NCBI RefSeq assembly: GCF_900096915.1
Contig: NZ_FMYK01000007.1
Location: 35,526-99,525 of the forward strand
Origin: Acinetobacter marinus
GTDB taxonomy: Bacteria; Pseudomonadota; Gammaproteobacteria; Pseudomonadales; Moraxellaceae
DNA length: 64,000 nt
Direction of reading: 5' to 3'
In this document: positions 8,908-18,114 of the stretch, one piece after another
How positions within the stretch are numbered: the stretch's first letter is position 1
Layout of the letters: the number at the start of each line of letters is the position of its first letter
Program-made: the position numbers and the translations under genes
The notes under the pieces: generated by a model
The model's input: only the letters and a program-made list of their open reading frames with translations
What the model was told of the DNA's origin: nothing
The model's database searches: none

Positions 8908-9877
8908 AAACCGTCGTGTAAATTCAGTAAAGTTAGAATTAATAAAAAAATCGAGAGAGGCCGCGCTATCTGCTGTACAGATTTTTAATAATCCAAATAT
9001 TACATTTAAAGCTGAAGCATTCACTGTTCTCATCATAATTGCTTGGACTTATTTGTTACATGCCTATTTCAGAGACAAAGGTATCGAATATAGATTTTTC
9101 ACCCTAAAAGGGAGGCGCAGAGTCTTTGATAAAACAAAGTACGGTGCATGTAAGCATTGGGAACTTGAAAGATGTTTAAATGATACAGCTTGTCCTATAG
9201 ATAGGGATGCTATTAATAACCTAAAATTTTTGATTGGGTTGCGTCATGAAATTGAACATCAGATGACATCGAGAATTGATGATCTATTGAGTGCGAGATT
9301 TCAAGCTTGCTGTTTGAATTATAATAAGTACATAAAAAATTTATTTTCAAATGACTTTGGAATAGATCAACATCTGTCATTTAGTCTACAGTTTTCAACA
9401 ATTTCCACTGAACAGAAAGATCTTTTAAAAGATCAAAGTAATCTACCTGGCAATATCCAGGGCTATATCAGAGATTTCGATGAAAGTTTATCTGATGATG
9501 AATATGGACATCCTAATTATGCTTATAGAGTGTTATTTGTAGCTAAAACTGCAAATAGAAAAGGGCAGGCAGATAGGGTTATTGAATTTGTGAAAAGTGA
9601 TTCCCCATTAGCGAGCGCTATTAATAAAGAATATACCGTAATTAAAGAAACTGAGAAGGCGAAATTTTTACCAAAACAAATTATAGATATAATGCAAGGT
9701 GAGGGTTATTCAAAATTTACGATGCATAAGCATACAGATTTTTGGAAATTAAAAGATGCCAAGAATAAAAAAAATAATTTTGGAGTAATGGTTGGTGGGA
9801 AACAATGGTACTGGTATGAAAGTTGGTTAGATGAAGTCAGAAAACATTGTCAAAGTAAAGGCGAGCTTTATAAATGA
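8900..9877 (+). CDS. DUF3644 protein with HEPN-type R-x4-H motif
   Basis: A 325-residue protein whose N-terminal half fits DUF3644: SREAALSAVQIFNNPN, then KAEAFTVLIIIAWTYLLHAYF and a following helical segment. It contains RHEIEH at residues 115-120, matching the R-(N/D/H)-x3-H motif of HEPN ribonucleases. The C-terminal part (about 200-325) is an unrecognised domain ending in several Trp/Tyr residues. The ATG at 8900 overlaps hsdS by 8 bp and has AGGGG nine bases upstream; a TTG at 8897 is less likely. Placed between hsdS and hsdR, it occupies the position of the PrrC anticodon nuclease in the EcoPrrI locus. RNase activity is inference from the motif and context. Confidence 0.75.
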   Translation: MARNRRVNSVKLELIKKSREAALSAVQIFNNPNITFKAEAFTVLIIIAWTYLLHAYFRDKGIEYRFFTLKGRRRVFDKTKYGACKHWELERCLNDTACPIDRDAINNLKFLIGLRHEIEHQMTSRIDDLLSARFQACCLNYNKYIKNLFSNDFGIDQHLSFSLQFSTISTEQKDLLKDQSNLPGNIQGYIRDFDESLSDDEYGHPNYAYRVLFVAKTANRKGQADRVIEFVKSDSPLASAINKEYTVIKETEKAKFLPKQIIDIMQGEGYSKFTMHKHTDFWKLKDAKNKKNNFGVMVGGKQWYWYESWLDEVRKHCQSKGELYK

Positions 9878-9908
9878 TAAAAAGTAGCATGCACTCTAAG
9901 GTTGATTT

Positions 9909-12900
9909 ATGAACGAAACACAACTCGAAAACCTATGCTTAGACTGGTTCTCCGAAAATGGTTGGGACGTTGTTCATGGTGTCGATATTGCCCCTGACAG
10001 CAGTAACCCTTTACGCAAAGACTATAAACAAGTCTTAATTGAATCCGACTTAAATGCTGCCTTTGAACGCTTGAATCCGCATTTACCTGCAAGCTGTTTT
10101 GAGCAAGTCTTACAAAAGCTGAATCAGCCTGAAAGTCTGGACTTAGTGACCAATAACCGTGCTTCTCATCACATGTTACTGGAAGGTGTGCCCATCAGCT
10201 ATAAAAAAGAAGATGACTGGGTGAATGACCATGCTTTTTTGGTCGATTTCAATCATGTTTACCAAAATCGCTTTGTCGCAATCAATCAATTTACTATCCA
10301 AGGCACCAAACAACCTAGACGCCCTGACATCATCTGCTTTATCAACGGTATTCCGTTTGCTGTACTTGAGCTAAAAAGCCCCACCGATGAAAATGCAGAT
10401 ATTTGGGATGCCTTTAACCAACTGCAAACCTATAAAGAAGAAATATCCGATCTGTTTATTTTTAATGAAGCCCTTGTAGTTAGTGATGGCGTGACTGCGC
10501 GTGTCGGTTCATTGACCGCAAGCCAAGAACGCTTTTTGCCTTGGCGTACCATTAAAAATGAAGATGATAAGCCTCAGTTAGAATGGGAGCTAGAAACCGT
10601 CATACGTGGCTTTTTTGATCGTGAATTGTTTTTGGACTACATGCGTTTCTTTGTGTTGTTTGAAACCGATGGCGAAAAGACCATTAAGAAAATTGCAGGC
10701 TATCACCAGTTCCATGCAGTGCGTGAAGCTGTTCAAGCCACCATTGCCGCCGCTAATCCTACAGGTAGTAAGAAAGCAGGCGTGGTTTGGCATACCCAAG
10801 GTTCAGGTAAAAGTATCTCGATGTGTTGCTATGCAGGCAAGCTACTTCAACAACCCGCTATGCATAACCCGACATTATTGATTGTCACTGATCGTAATGA
10901 CTTGGATGGACAACTATTTGAAACCTTTAGTCAAGCACAAGAATTATTAAAACAAACGCCAGTACAAGCCAATAATCGTGATGAGCTGAGACAACTCCTT
11001 GCTGAACGTGAATCAGGCGGAATTATTTTTACCACGGTACAAAAGTTTGCTTTGCTTGATGGAGAAACTGAGCATCCATTACTGAATGGTCGGCACAATA
11101 TTGTGGTGATGTCAGATGAAGCCCACCGTAGCCAATATGGACTCAAGGCCAAACTGTCTAATGACGGGACTTATAAATTTGGCTATGCCAAGCATATGCG
11201 TGATGCTTTAAAGAATGCAGCCTTTATTGGTTTTACAGGTACGCCTATTTCCAGTGAAGATAAAGACACTCGAGCTGTCTTTGGTGATTATGTTTCCATT
11301 TATGATATTCAAGATGCGGTAGAGGATGGCGCAACCGTGCCAATCTATTATGAATCCCGCTTGGCAAAATTGGATATTAATAAGGCTGAAATCGAGGCGC
11401 TCTCTGATCAAGTCGATGAAGTGGTAGAAGATGAAGAAGATGTCGGTAATCGTGAAAAGACCAAAGGGGAATGGAGTCGCTTAGAAAAATTAGTGGGGGC
11501 AACCCCACGCCTGAAACAGATTGCTGTGGATTTGGTGACGCACTTTGAAGCCCGTACTGAAGCTATAGTAGGCAAAGGCATGATTGTGACTATGAGCCGT
11601 GAAATTTGTGTGCATTTGTATAATGAAATTATTGCTCTGCGCCCAGATTGGCATGATGATGATCCGAAAAAAGGAAAAATCAAAATTGTGATGACAGGTT
11701 CAGCATCGGATAAGCCATTGCTACAGCCTCATATTTATAATAAGCAAGTGAAGAAAAGTTTAGAGAAACGTTTTAAAGATGTGAATGATCCTTTGCATTT
11801 GGTGATTGTGCGTGACATGTGGCTGACAGGTTTTGATGCACCATGTACGCATACCATGTATATCGACAAACCAATGAAAGGGCATAATCTCATGCAGGCA
11901 ATTGCACGAGTCAACCGTGTTTTTAAAGACAAGCAAGGTGGTTTGGTCGTTGACTATCTTGGGATTGCCAATGAGTTAAAGCAGGCATTAAAAACTTATA
12001 CTGATGCCAAAGGAAAAGGTGAGCCAACCTTACGTGCGGAAGAAGCCTATGCCGTACTTGCTGAAAAAATGGATGCCATTCGTGGAATGTTTGCGAAGAC
12101 CAATGACCAAACTGGATTAGATCTAAGTGGTTATGAAACGCAAGCACATCGTTTGATCATTCCAGCAGCTAACTATGTGCTAAGTCTTAAAGATGGCAAA
12201 AAACGTTTCTTGGATTTAGTGCTTGCAGTCAATAAAGCCTTTTCATTGTGTGGTACGTTGGATGAAGCCAAAACACTACATAAGGAAATTGCATTTTATT
12301 CAGCCATTAAATCGGTGATTAGTAAGCATACTTCTGTTGATCGTAAATTATCACAAGCTGAAAAGGACAGTACGCTTAAACAAATTTTGGATAATGCTGT
12401 TGTTGCCGATGGTGTGGCTGATGTATTTGCTCTATGTGGTTTAGATAAACCCAATATTGGTTTGCTGTCAGATGAGTTTTTAGAAGATGTTCGACAAATG
12501 CCATATCGTAACTTGGCAGTCGAATTATTAGAAAAATTATTGAATGATGGTATCAAGGCAAAAACTCGTAATAATCTTGTGCAAGAAAAACGCTTCTCAG
12601 ATCGTTTACAAGAAACGCTAAGGAAATATAACAACCGTGCGATTGAGACCTCTCAAGTCATTGAAGAACTGATACAAATGGCGAAAGAGTTTCAAGCTGA
12701 AATGGAACGTGAAGCTTCGCTAGGTTTGAATCCTGATGAAATCGCTTTCTATGATGCTTTAGCAAACAATGAAAGTGCGGTGCGTGAATTGGGTGATGAT
12801 ACGTTAAAACAAATTGCTCGTGAAATCACTGAGAGATTGCGTAAATCGACAACTGTAGATTGGCAAGTTCGAGATAGTGTACGTGCTCAGCTTAAAATAT

Positions 12901-13010
12901 TGGTGCGTCGTACTTTACAACGTTGGAAATATCCACCTGATAAAGCAGCTGAAGCGATTGAACTAATAATGAAGCAGGCTGAAATGTTATCGAATGCTTG
13001 GACAAGCTGA
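9909..13010 (+). CDS. hsdR: Type I restriction enzyme translocase/endonuclease subunit HsdR
   Basis: A 1033-residue motor subunit that translocates DNA with ATP and cuts away from the recognition site when the target is unmethylated. The N-terminal PD-(D/E)xK nuclease is seen as RRPDI (Asp 140) and ELK at 154-156. The SF2 helicase core has Walker A TQGSGKS at 296-302, DEAH at 403-406, GFTGTPI shortly after and the motif VI-like QAIARVNRVFKDK. The C-terminal part, from about residue 800, is the helical domain that contacts HsdM. The start has AAGG nine bases upstream. It lies 31 bp after the DUF3644 gene and closes the operon. All catalytic motifs are intact. Confidence 0.95.
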   Translation: MNETQLENLCLDWFSENGWDVVHGVDIAPDSSNPLRKDYKQVLIESDLNAAFERLNPHLPASCFEQVLQKLNQPESLDLVTNNRASHHMLLEGVPISYKKEDDWVNDHAFLVDFNHVYQNRFVAINQFTIQGTKQPRRPDIICFINGIPFAVLELKSPTDENADIWDAFNQLQTYKEEISDLFIFNEALVVSDGVTARVGSLTASQERFLPWRTIKNEDDKPQLEWELETVIRGFFDRELFLDYMRFFVLFETDGEKTIKKIAGYHQFHAVREAVQATIAAANPTGSKKAGVVWHTQGSGKSISMCCYAGKLLQQPAMHNPTLLIVTDRNDLDGQLFETFSQAQELLKQTPVQANNRDELRQLLAERESGGIIFTTVQKFALLDGETEHPLLNGRHNIVVMSDEAHRSQYGLKAKLSNDGTYKFGYAKHMRDALKNAAFIGFTGTPISSEDKDTRAVFGDYVSIYDIQDAVEDGATVPIYYESRLAKLDINKAEIEALSDQVDEVVEDEEDVGNREKTKGEWSRLEKLVGATPRLKQIAVDLVTHFEARTEAIVGKGMIVTMSREICVHLYNEIIALRPDWHDDDPKKGKIKIVMTGSASDKPLLQPHIYNKQVKKSLEKRFKDVNDPLHLVIVRDMWLTGFDAPCTHTMYIDKPMKGHNLMQAIARVNRVFKDKQGGLVVDYLGIANELKQALKTYTDAKGKGEPTLRAEEAYAVLAEKMDAIRGMFAKTNDQTGLDLSGYETQAHRLIIPAANYVLSLKDGKKRFLDLVLAVNKAFSLCGTLDEAKTLHKEIAFYSAIKSVISKHTSVDRKLSQAEKDSTLKQILDNAVVADGVADVFALCGLDKPNIGLLSDEFLEDVRQMPYRNLAVELLEKLLNDGIKAKTRNNLVQEKRFSDRLQETLRKYNNRAIETSQVIEELIQMAKEFQAEMEREASLGLNPDEIAFYDALANNESAVRELGDDTLKQIAREITERLRKSTTVDWQVRDSVRAQLKILVRRTLQRWKYPPDKAAEAIELIMKQAEMLSNAWTS

Positions 13011-13018
13011 TATAAGGT

Positions 13019-13046
13019 TAAGGAGCAGGTTGTTCTGCTTCTTATT
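13019..13046 (+). terminator. Possible terminator of the hsd operon
   Basis: A 9-bp stem (AAGGAGCAG pairing with CTGCTTCTT through one G-T pair) with a six-base loop sits just after the hsdR stop and is followed by a short AT tract. The T-run is weak, so termination may be partial. Confidence 0.4.
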
Positions 13047-13198
13047 AAGAGCATGAATTGTGGATAATTCTGAACTGATCAACATCACATAAAAGTGATG
13101 GAAATCTGCTACAATTGCGCCAATTTTAATTTTCATTTTACCGTGCTCTAGTTGGCTATCGCTGACACATGGCGGTATCGCTATTGTAGATTTTACCC

Positions 13199-14788
13199 AT
13201 GTCGAATACACAGCTCATTCAAGAAGTTAAATCACGTCGCACCTTTGCGATCATTTCCCACCCCGATGCGGGGAAGACCACCATGACAGAAAAATTACTG
13301 TTATGGGGTAAAGCCATTCAGGTCGCAGGCATGGTGAAAAGCCGTAAGTCCGATCGCTCAGCAACCTCTGACTGGATGGAAATGGAAAAGGAACGTGGTA
13401 TCTCGATCACCACTTCGGTGATGCAATTTCCATATAAAAATCACACCATTAACCTACTCGATACACCGGGGCATGAAGATTTCTCGGAAGATACCTATCG
13501 TACCTTGACTGCGGTCGATTCTGCCTTGATGGTGATCGATGGGGCAAAAGGGGTCGAGGAACGAACCATTAAATTGATGGAAGTGTGTCGGATGCGTGAT
13601 ACGCCGATCATCTCTTTCGTCAACAAGATGGATCGTGAAATCCGTGAACCGCTTGAGCTCCTTGATGAGATCGAAAATGTCCTGAAAATCCAATGTGTGC
13701 CGATCACTTGGCCACTCGGTATGGGACGTGATTTTGCTGGTGTGTATAGCTTACTCGAAGACAAGCTGTACATTTATAAGGCAGGTTTTGGCTCGACCAT
13801 TACCGAGATCGAAGTACGTGATGGCTATGACCATGCAGATATTCGGGAGAAAGTGGGCGATCTCGCATTTGCTGCTTTTGAAGAATCTTTGGAATTAGTC
13901 CAACTTGCCAATGAACCACTGGATCGTGAATTATTTTTACAAGGCAAGCAAACGCCTGTGTTATTCGGTACAGCACTCGGTAACTTTGCCGTCGATCATG
14001 TCTTGGATGCCTTCTTGGAATGGGCGCCCGAACCGAAAGCGCATCCAACGGAAGAGCGTGTGGTTGAGGCAACTGAATCAGGCTTTAGTGGTTTTGTCTT
14101 TAAAATCCAAGCCAACATGGATCCAAAACATCGTGACCGTATTGCCTTCATGCGAGTCTGCTCAGGTAAATATGAAAAAGGCTTAAAAATGAATCATGTG
14201 CGCATCGGCAAAGACGTGCGTATTAGCGATGCCTTAACTTTCCTTGCGGGTGAACGTGAACAACTCGAAGAGGCATGGCCAGGCGACATTATCGGTCTGC
14301 ACAATCACGGCACGATTCAGATTGGCGATACCTTTACCAGCGGTGAAAATCTGCATTTCACGGGCATTCCGCACTTTGCGCCTGAGATGTTCCGCCGTGT
14401 CCGTTTAAAAGATCCTTTGAAATCTAAGCAGTTGCAAAAAGGCTTAAAGGAGCTTTCGGAAGAGGGTGCAACCCAAGTCTTTATGCCACAAAATAGCAAT
14501 GATTTGATCGTTGGTGCGGTCGGTGTGCTCCAGTTCGACGTGGTAGCGTATCGTCTGAAGGAAGAATACAAGGTCGATTGTATTTACGAGCCTGTGAATA
14601 TCAATACCGTGCGCTGGGTGCATTGTGATGATGATAAAAAGTTCAATGAATTTAAGAAGAAAGCGCATGATCAATTGTCGATTGATGGTGGCGGTCATCT
14701 GACTTATCTTGCGCCGAGTCGGGTCAATCTACAGCTGATGCAAGAGCGTTATCCTGATATACAGTTCCGTGCGACACGTGAGCATTAA
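13199..14788 (+). CDS. prfC: Peptide chain release factor 3
   Basis: A 529-residue translational GTPase that recycles release factors 1 and 2 from the ribosome after peptide release. G1 is HPDAGKTT at 21-28, G2 is within ERGISITTSV, G3 is DTPGHED at 88-94 and G4 is NKMDRE at 142-147. The rest matches the RF3 domains 2 and 3, ending near YPDIQFRATREH. Length and motifs are normal for the family. The Shine-Dalgarno signal before the ATG is weak. It is a single-gene unit closed by a strong terminator at 14831-14860. It is core metabolism and marks the right side of the restriction locus. Confidence 0.97.
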   Translation: MSNTQLIQEVKSRRTFAIISHPDAGKTTMTEKLLLWGKAIQVAGMVKSRKSDRSATSDWMEMEKERGISITTSVMQFPYKNHTINLLDTPGHEDFSEDTYRTLTAVDSALMVIDGAKGVEERTIKLMEVCRMRDTPIISFVNKMDREIREPLELLDEIENVLKIQCVPITWPLGMGRDFAGVYSLLEDKLYIYKAGFGSTITEIEVRDGYDHADIREKVGDLAFAAFEESLELVQLANEPLDRELFLQGKQTPVLFGTALGNFAVDHVLDAFLEWAPEPKAHPTEERVVEATESGFSGFVFKIQANMDPKHRDRIAFMRVCSGKYEKGLKMNHVRIGKDVRISDALTFLAGEREQLEEAWPGDIIGLHNHGTIQIGDTFTSGENLHFTGIPHFAPEMFRRVRLKDPLKSKQLQKGLKELSEEGATQVFMPQNSNDLIVGAVGVLQFDVVAYRLKEEYKVDCIYEPVNINTVRWVHCDDDKKFNEFKKKAHDQLSIDGGGHLTYLAPSRVNLQLMQERYPDIQFRATREH

Positions 14789-14830
14789 TCGAAGTTTGCT
14801 TTATTAGGCAAAATCAAGACCGTAAAGTAC

Positions 14831-14860
14831 AAAAAAGAGTGTGACAATACACTCTTTTTT
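14831..14860. terminator. Rho-independent terminator after prfC
   Basis: AAAAAAGAGTGT and ACACTCTTTTTT form a stem around a six-base loop. The A- and T-runs on both sides make it potentially bidirectional. Confidence 0.9.
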
Positions 14861-14959
14861 GTTATACATTGCATCGAAACACAAAATCAAAAAATGATAC
14901 GATTTGGACATGCGAATTTAGAAAAATGTCATAAATTCGCATTGGGGTAACAGGACAAC

Positions 14960-15901
14960 ATGCATTTTAAAATATCTAGTCAAATTAAAATATCTAGTCA
15001 AATCAATAATAAATTAAAACTTCATCGGCGGGCGCACGATCAACGAACAAGTTTTGATGGGTTTCTGCTGAAAGTTGCAATCATTCCACTGATACTGAAC
15101 CTCATCGCCTGTAATGAGCCTACAGCTGAGCAGAAGCAGGAAAAAGTCGAACAAGAACAAGTGCAAAAGCAAGGCTATGCCAATTTGGTGGCGATGCCTG
15201 TGATTGCCGATTATGCACTGCCGTTTTGTGAAGATGAATATTGTATCGACGTTGAAGTCTTTGGTTTTAAAAGTAAGGATCAATGGTTTAATACTTTTGT
15301 CAAAGCGCAAACCGCCGATTTGATCCGTCAGCAATTGGGGATTTCACAGAAGCTCAGCTTACAACGAGCAGTCAATGAATTTGTGCAGCGCTCCGATGCA
15401 TGGCGTGAAACACAGTTAGCCGAAAATAAACATGAGAAACCGCAAGCATGGTCGATGTATCTCAAGCCACGAGTCGCTATGCAACAGAACGAGCTGGCAT
15501 TATTGATCATCAATAGTAGCTATCAACTTGGCGAAGACAGCGTGCCTGAGCGGCAATATTTTTACGTGGTGGATCGGAAGGCACAGCAACAATTACGGCT
15601 GTATGATGTGATCAATGAAAATCAACGTGTTGCCTTTAGCAACTTTCTACAAACTCAATATCAAGCATGGCGAGACAAGCAATCGACTGCGATCCAAAGC
15701 AAACTGCCTGCAAAAATTTATTGGGCAAATCAAGATTGGTTTTTTGATGAGCAGGGTATCGCCATCTATTATCGCTTTGACGATTTATGTAAGCAATGTG
15801 AAGAAATACAGGGTGAAGATTTCACGATCTATCTCAACCCTACACAATCACAACAATGGTTCAAAGCAGGGCTACGAAAACAGCTCAATTTTGCACCTTA
15901 A
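14960..15901 (+). CDS. Predicted lipoprotein, related to its downstream neighbour
   Basis: A 313-residue protein with a lipobox (LNLIAC, Cys 51) after a hydrophobic stretch at about 36-50, so it is probably anchored to a membrane after export. The body resembles the neighbouring gene product: a paired CEDEYC segment near the start of the mature chain (there CEGEVC), followed by a Tyr/Phe-rich domain of the DUF3298/RsiV type. The N-terminal region before the hydrophobic core is unusually long, about 35 residues, and its start contains a tandem 18-bp duplication (ISSQIK ISSQIN in protein). The ATG at 14960 has AGGA five bases upstream. Function is unknown. Confidence 0.65.
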   Translation: MHFKISSQIKISSQINNKLKLHRRAHDQRTSFDGFLLKVAIIPLILNLIACNEPTAEQKQEKVEQEQVQKQGYANLVAMPVIADYALPFCEDEYCIDVEVFGFKSKDQWFNTFVKAQTADLIRQQLGISQKLSLQRAVNEFVQRSDAWRETQLAENKHEKPQAWSMYLKPRVAMQQNELALLIINSSYQLGEDSVPERQYFYVVDRKAQQQLRLYDVINENQRVAFSNFLQTQYQAWRDKQSTAIQSKLPAKIYWANQDWFFDEQGIAIYYRFDDLCKQCEEIQGEDFTIYLNPTQSQQWFKAGLRKQLNFAP

Positions 15902-15983
15902 AACACAATACTTTACGTGTAATTATGCGCGGCAATGCTATGCTAAATAAAAATTTTATTGCTCTAAAATTAAAAGGTTGACT

Positions 15984-17129
15984 ATGAAACATGTGCCAAG
16001 CACAGCGCAAGCATCTCGCCAGCATGCATCACGTCATGGGTTGGCGAACACACAACATGCAACTCAAATGACAAGACAAAAATTTAAACCCTTTCAGCTA
16101 CTGGCGCTTAGTCTGGCGATGGCGTTAAGTCTCAGTGCCTGTCAAAAAAAGCCTGAAGCAAAACCTGAGCAAAGCACACACACCGAGCAAACTGCCGAAG
16201 TCGGTCTACAAGCCAAGATTGAAGATGTGCCAGTTCAAATTCCAGCGTGTGAAGGCGAAGTCTGTCCCGAGATCACCATTCAGCATCTCAGCAGTAATTA
16301 TCCAAAGCTCGATCAAGCGGTGGATTTGTATATTTTAAATTATGTGAAAAATTTGGTGCGTGGCTTTGATATGACCACAGTCAGCCATCAACAGCGTCAA
16401 GATGATCAAAATGCAGATGGTAAGAATCCTGTAGCCGATGCCAAAGCCGCTGAAAGTGCACCGCAACCAGCAGAAAATAAAACGATTAATCGCATCGAGG
16501 CTGAGAAAGCAGAAACCCTGACCCAAGCCAATAATCAACCAAATGAGCTGCAACCGTATCTGGATCAATTTTTGTTATTGTCCAATGAAGTGAAACAACT
16601 CGGCTCTGCGGCGAAGCTGACCTTGTTCTTGAAGCCCCAAGTGCTCAATCCGAAAGGACCTATCGCAACCGTGGTGGTCAATGCGGAAAACTATGTCGGC
16701 GGTGCACATGGTAGTGCTGCACAGCAATATTTTAACTTTGAGCTAGAGACCGAAACCTTATTGAGCTTGGATGAAATCTTAGAGCAAGGGCAACGTGCCA
16801 AGTTTAATGACCTTGCGCATCAAGCCTTTGAGCAATGGATCAAATCGACTCAGCCTGATATGGATGTCGATGAATATCAGAAGTTGTGGAAATTCACCTC
16901 GACGGATAATTTTTATTTGAGTCCGACAGGATTAATTTTGCAATATGGCGAATATGAAATCGGTCCCTATGTGGTTGGATTACCTCGATTAGTCATTCCG
17001 TATGAATATTTACACGGTGTGATTAAAGATCAATATTTGCCGATCCAAGCGAAAGCGGAATTGGCAAAAGCTGAACAGCAAAAAGCTGATAGTACACATG
17101 TTCAAGCTGAAAAATCAGCATCGAAATAA
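15984..17129 (+). CDS. DUF3298/RsiV-like lipoprotein
   Basis: A 381-residue predicted lipoprotein with lipobox LSLSAC (Cys at about 53) and a long, basic N-terminal region before the hydrophobic core. The C-terminal half carries features of the DUF3298/RsiV domain: NYVGGAHGSAAQQYFNFELET, LLSLDEILEQG, and the closing IGPYVVGLPRLVIPYEYL. A Gln/Ala/Glu-rich spacer occupies about residues 130-190 and 355-381. ATG at 15984 is preceded by AAAGG six bases away; a TTG two codons earlier has no room for a ribosome site. It follows the related lipoprotein by 82 bp on the same strand and is probably an ancient tandem duplicate. The domain is known from lysozyme-sensing anti-sigma factors, but no sigma factor gene is nearby, so the role is open. 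Confidence 0.75.
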   Translation: MKHVPSTAQASRQHASRHGLANTQHATQMTRQKFKPFQLLALSLAMALSLSACQKKPEAKPEQSTHTEQTAEVGLQAKIEDVPVQIPACEGEVCPEITIQHLSSNYPKLDQAVDLYILNYVKNLVRGFDMTTVSHQQRQDDQNADGKNPVADAKAAESAPQPAENKTINRIEAEKAETLTQANNQPNELQPYLDQFLLLSNEVKQLGSAAKLTLFLKPQVLNPKGPIATVVVNAENYVGGAHGSAAQQYFNFELETETLLSLDEILEQGQRAKFNDLAHQAFEQWIKSTQPDMDVDEYQKLWKFTSTDNFYLSPTGLILQYGEYEIGPYVVGLPRLVIPYEYLHGVIKDQYLPIQAKAELAKAEQQKADSTHVQAEKSASK

Positions 17130-17150
17130 AGCCTTGATGGCGGAATCACG

Positions 17151-17987
17151 ATGATTCAACTGTTTGATACGCATACTCACTTTGATGTGGAGGATTTTGA
17201 CCCAGATCGGCAACAGCTCGCCGAACAGGCGTATCAAGGTGGTGTGCAAGCGTTGATTCTCATTGGCTTTTTACAAAATCGTTTTGCAGACCTTTTGGCG
17301 ATACATCAATTTTTAGATCAGTTATCGGATGTGCCCAAAAGTTATCTTGCGCCTGGCTTGCATCCGTTCTATATCGAGCAACATCAGCGACAACATTTGG
17401 AGGATTTAGAAAATTTTCTCAAACAACATGACTGTGTTGCGGTTGGTGAGATTGGTTTAGACAGCTTTGAAAAACGTCATAAAACCGATGAGGTCAAACA
17501 GCTTCAAGCCGAATATTTTTCAGCACAACTGGATTTAGCAACACAGTTCGACAAGCCTGTATTACTGCATATTCGTAAATCACATGGCGATGTCTTGAAA
17601 ATTTTAAAACAACATCATTTCAAACATGGCGGTATTGCGCATGCCTTTAGCGGTGGCGTGGAGGAAGCCAAAGCCTTTGTCAAATTGGGTTTTAAAATCG
17701 GTGTGACAGGGCAGATCACCAACCCCAATGCCAAGCGCTTGCACGATGTGGTGCGTAGTGTAGCGGTTGAAGATTTGGTGTTAGAAACAGATTGTCCTGA
17801 TATGACACCACTGTGTTGTCAGCTTTCTACAGAAACTAGAACCCGCAATACGCCTGCCAATTTGCCTTATGTGCTCGATGGTTTGGCTGAGGCTTTGGAT
17901 TTAAAACACTTGAAAATGAACAAAGCCACACTGGCTGCGCAACTTTGGCAAAATAGTTTGGAATGTTTGCATTTATCAAAACCCTAA
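17151..17987 (+). CDS. TatD family metal-dependent hydrolase
   Basis: A 278-residue TIM-barrel amidohydrolase of the TatD DNase type. Metal ligands are visible as FDTHTHFD (His 8 and 10), GEIGLD with Glu 100, HIRKSHGD, HAFSGG and ETDCPD near residue 214. These enzymes act as 3'-5' exonucleases or DNases in DNA repair and turnover; the substrate here is not known. It begins 21 bp after the preceding lipoprotein gene on the same strand, so co-transcription is possible. Confidence 0.88.
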   Translation: MIQLFDTHTHFDVEDFDPDRQQLAEQAYQGGVQALILIGFLQNRFADLLAIHQFLDQLSDVPKSYLAPGLHPFYIEQHQRQHLEDLENFLKQHDCVAVGEIGLDSFEKRHKTDEVKQLQAEYFSAQLDLATQFDKPVLLHIRKSHGDVLKILKQHHFKHGGIAHAFSGGVEEAKAFVKLGFKIGVTGQITNPNAKRLHDVVRSVAVEDLVLETDCPDMTPLCCQLSTETRTRNTPANLPYVLDGLAEALDLKHLKMNKATLAAQLWQNSLECLHLSKP

Positions 17988-18114
17988 TAGTTCAGTAAAA
18001 AATTAAACAAAATAAATTTAAAAAAACTGCTAAAGATTCACCACACTGCTTTTCGACATAGCTTTCACGTATAATCATGCTTCATGTTTTAATGCCTAAC
18101 TTTAAACTCTACCT

